From a bacterium (GTDB lineage: Bacteria; Verrucomicrobiota; Verrucomicrobiia; Limisphaerales; UBA11358): DNA of 7,808 nt. The stretch covers positions 1 through 7,808 of the forward strand of contig JAJXXI010000629.1 in assembly GCA_021781185.1 (NCBI GenBank). The letters run 5' to 3'. Shown here in pieces: positions 5,991 to 7,808 of the stretch; the first letter of the stretch is position 1; every line of letters begins with the position of its first letter. The notes under the pieces are model-generated. The model was not told the DNA's origin, searched no databases, and worked only from the letters and a program-made list of their open reading frames with translations. Both the position numbers and the translations under genes were made by a program.

Positions 5991-7808
5991 TTACACAACT
6001 TTGAATGGAACTTCGACAGTCAGACTGGTGCCGCTGCCGGGACGGCTGTCAATCGCCAGAATTCCACCAAGGATGCGCACCCGTTCGGCGATGCCGTTCA
6101 GGCCGAAGCCAAGGTCTTGCGACTGAATAAATTTTTTGTCGGGATCAAAGCCTTTGCCGTTGTCACGGATGGAAATTGCAACCAACATTTCCCGCTTTTT
6201 TATCACCACTGCGGCTTCGGTCGCGGCGGAATGTTTGACGATGTTGTTGATGGCTTCCTGCACGATGCGATAGACGTGAATCTCATTTTTTTTATCGAAT
6301 ATGCCGTCAATATCCTCAACGCGACCGGCAAACAGGATGGTGCCGTTCTCCGAGGCACTGCTGATTGAGGCACGGATGGCCTGGGTTAGCCCCAGGCGAT
6401 CCAACTGATAAGGCCGTAAACCACGCGTGATCCGGCGCACCTCCTCGATGGCCTGGGTGGTGGTGCCGGAGATTTCATCCAGACGATTTCGCAGGTCCGG
6501 TTCCTCGGAAGGCGACAGGGTTGCCAACAGGGTGTGATTTTTGATCACGAGCAGCATTTGTCCGAGGCTGTCGTGCAGGTTGATGGCGATGCGGCGGCGT
6601 TCTTCCTCCAACTTTCCAAAAACATGCCGCGAAAATGCGAGTTGGGCCGCGATCTGCCGTTCCAATCGCCGCTGTAACAGATTAACCCATAGTAATGCCA
6701 CAACCAATACTGTCAGCAGCGTTCCCACCAGCATTGCCGTTTTTTTCCAAGTCCACCACGGCGGTCCGCTTAACACCGTCACATCTTGCGGGCCTCGCAA
6801 CAAGATATTGAGCGAGGCCATAAATTGTGCCTTCGAAAATTTTTCGCCATCCAGTGGTGATGCAGTCGTTTGGTCATCACGCACTCCGGTGACACGGAGC
6901 CGGCTTCCCGGAACCATGTTCGGCAAATTGCCCAGGCCGGTTGCCAGGGTCGCAATGAACACGCGCTGTTGTTCCTGAAGTTCCAGGACTTGGCCCGTCT
7001 CATTCGTCTGGTGCGCTAGAAGCGTGGCACTGACATGAACCAGCCGGCCACTCTCTTTGCCAGAAAACATCTCGCTCAAATCCAAGTCCTTGGATTTGAC
7101 TGGCTTGACCGATGGAGCCGGACGCACTAGCTCCCCGGCCAATGTGAGGGCAGAACCGTTCAGCGTCGGAAATGCCACCACCTCAACGGTCTCTCCCACT
7201 TTTACTGTCGGCTGATGAATGGTTTTAATAGCGATACCACCAGATGTATCCTGAATGAAAAAGGTTTGGGCATCCAGATAGGTGACTTCGCCCACCACCC
7301 GCACACGGTGCCCCCAGGTAGATTCAACGCCTTTCGAAAGCAGGTCGGCAATTGATCGCGTTGGGATGCCAAAAGGATTTTTTGGTGACACCTCTTCAAC
7401 CTCGATAAAACTGCGGGACGGAATGAGCAGCACCGGCGCATCCAACAGATTCAGCATAAGCACGCCCCGGGCCCGTAGTTTTGCATCAACATAACGGGCT
7501 AGATTATTGGAAGGTGTTTGGCCCACCCAGAAATAGTCTAATCCATCTTTTCCTACAACGCTCAGTGTGCCATTGGTGTTCACCGAATGCACCACGCCTT
7601 CAAGTTCGGTCCATTTACCCTGACGGTTTTCCAAGGGTGACGAGCCAAGAGGCTGAACAATGGGCACGGGCATGAAATGCCATCCATGGTCCAAGACAGT
7701 CAACGGTGTGAGCACTGGAACATATTTCCCAGGTTCTAACGCCCCCCCCAGATCAACATCTTGTCCCACCTTCAACTGGCTTTTGATAGATTGGTTTTGC
7801 AGAGAAAC
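5991..7808 (-). CDS. Membrane sensor histidine kinase, HisKA_3 type, with OB-like sensor repeats (5' end outside window)
   Basis: The frame is open to the right edge, giving 605 visible residues; a TTG at 7775 is in frame but the reading continues upstream, so the true start is outside. Residues about 67-310 hold three segments resembling OB-fold strands: ELEGVVHSVNTNGTLSVVG, RVRVVGEVTYLDAQTFFIQD followed by TSGGIAI, and RLVHVSATLLAHQ to RLRVTGVR. A single membrane helix lies at about 357-378, preceded by WTWKK and followed by basic residues, so the repeats should be outside the cytoplasm. The dimerisation/phosphotransfer domain has EEERRRIAINLHDSLGQ with phospho-acceptor H412. The ATPase has an N box (EAINNIVKH, N521/N522), DNGKGFD at 549-555 and GFGLNGIAER from 567. 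This is the NarX/DesK-like class that partners LuxR-type regulators, and such a regulator follows 12 nt later. The ligand is unknown. Confidence 0.95.
   Translation of the reverse strand, partial: VSLQNQSIKSQLKVGQDVDLGGALEPGKYVPVLTPLTVLDHGWHFMPVPIVQPLGSSPLENRQGKWTELEGVVHSVNTNGTLSVVGKDGLDYFWVGQTPSNNLARYVDAKLRARGVLMLNLLDAPVLLIPSRSFIEVEEVSPKNPFGIPTRSIADLLSKGVESTWGHRVRVVGEVTYLDAQTFFIQDTSGGIAIKTIHQPTVKVGETVEVVAFPTLNGSALTLAGELVRPAPSVKPVKSKDLDLSEMFSGKESGRLVHVSATLLAHQTNETGQVLELQEQQRVFIATLATGLGNLPNMVPGSRLRVTGVRDDQTTASPLDGEKFSKAQFMASLNILLRGPQDVTVLSGPPWWTWKKTAMLVGTLLTVLVVALLWVNLLQRRLERQIAAQLAFSRHVFGKLEEERRRIAINLHDSLGQMLLVIKNHTLLATLSPSEEPDLRNRLDEISGTTTQAIEEVRRITRGLRPYQLDRLGLTQAIRASISSASENGTILFAGRVEDIDGIFDKKNEIHVYRIVQEAINNIVKHSAATEAAVVIKKREMLVAISIRDNGKGFDPDKKFIQSQDLGFGLNGIAERVRILGGILAIDSRPGSGTSLTVEVPFKVV

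Overview
The window looks like chromosomal DNA from a Verrucomicrobiota-type bacterium, perhaps the Pedosphaera/Limisphaerales group. This is inferred from the combination of a PEP-CTERM-tagged secreted protein, a large secreted beta-helix protein with a chitobiase-like C-terminal domain, a membrane histidine kinase with OB-like extracytoplasmic repeats paired with a NarL/LuxR regulator, a remnant of the integrase type common in that phylum, and weak or absent Shine-Dalgarno sequences. No taxonomic marker gene is present, so Planctomycetota or Lentisphaerota relatives cannot be excluded.

Layout. Bases 1-2385 (minus) hold 795 codons of a secreted right-handed beta-helix protein whose 3' end lies beyond the left edge; it is best found by reading the minus strand directly, because no stop codon falls inside the window. 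Bases 2386-2604 hold a candidate promoter and a perfect 13-bp GC-rich hairpin. Bases 2605-3747 (minus) encode a complete PEP-CTERM protein of 380 aa. Bases 3748 to about 5300 form a gene-poor scar of mobile-element debris: an IS4-family transposase remnant (plus strand, internal stops and frameshifts), a perfect 17-bp inverted repeat, a 3' tRNA fragment followed by its own terminator, two pairs of direct TGACAA repeats, the C-terminal third of a tyrosine recombinase (minus) with a clean terminator, and a broken nucleotidyltransferase-like fragment (plus). Bases 5325-7808 (minus) hold a two-gene operon: a sensor histidine kinase (5' end off the right edge) followed 12 bp later by its LuxR-type response regulator.

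How it works together. The kinase and regulator almost certainly form a phosphorelay pair (HisKA_3-type kinase plus NarL-type regulator); their target is not shown by the sequence. The two secreted proteins on the left are envelope or extracellular products; the beta-helix protein suggests binding or cleavage of polysaccharide, and the PEP-CTERM protein implies an exosortase encoded elsewhere. The middle region separates these two blocks and appears to be an old integration hotspot at a tRNA 3' end. I see no intact new defence or mobile system; the most unusual content is the composite integration scar and the kinase sensor architecture.
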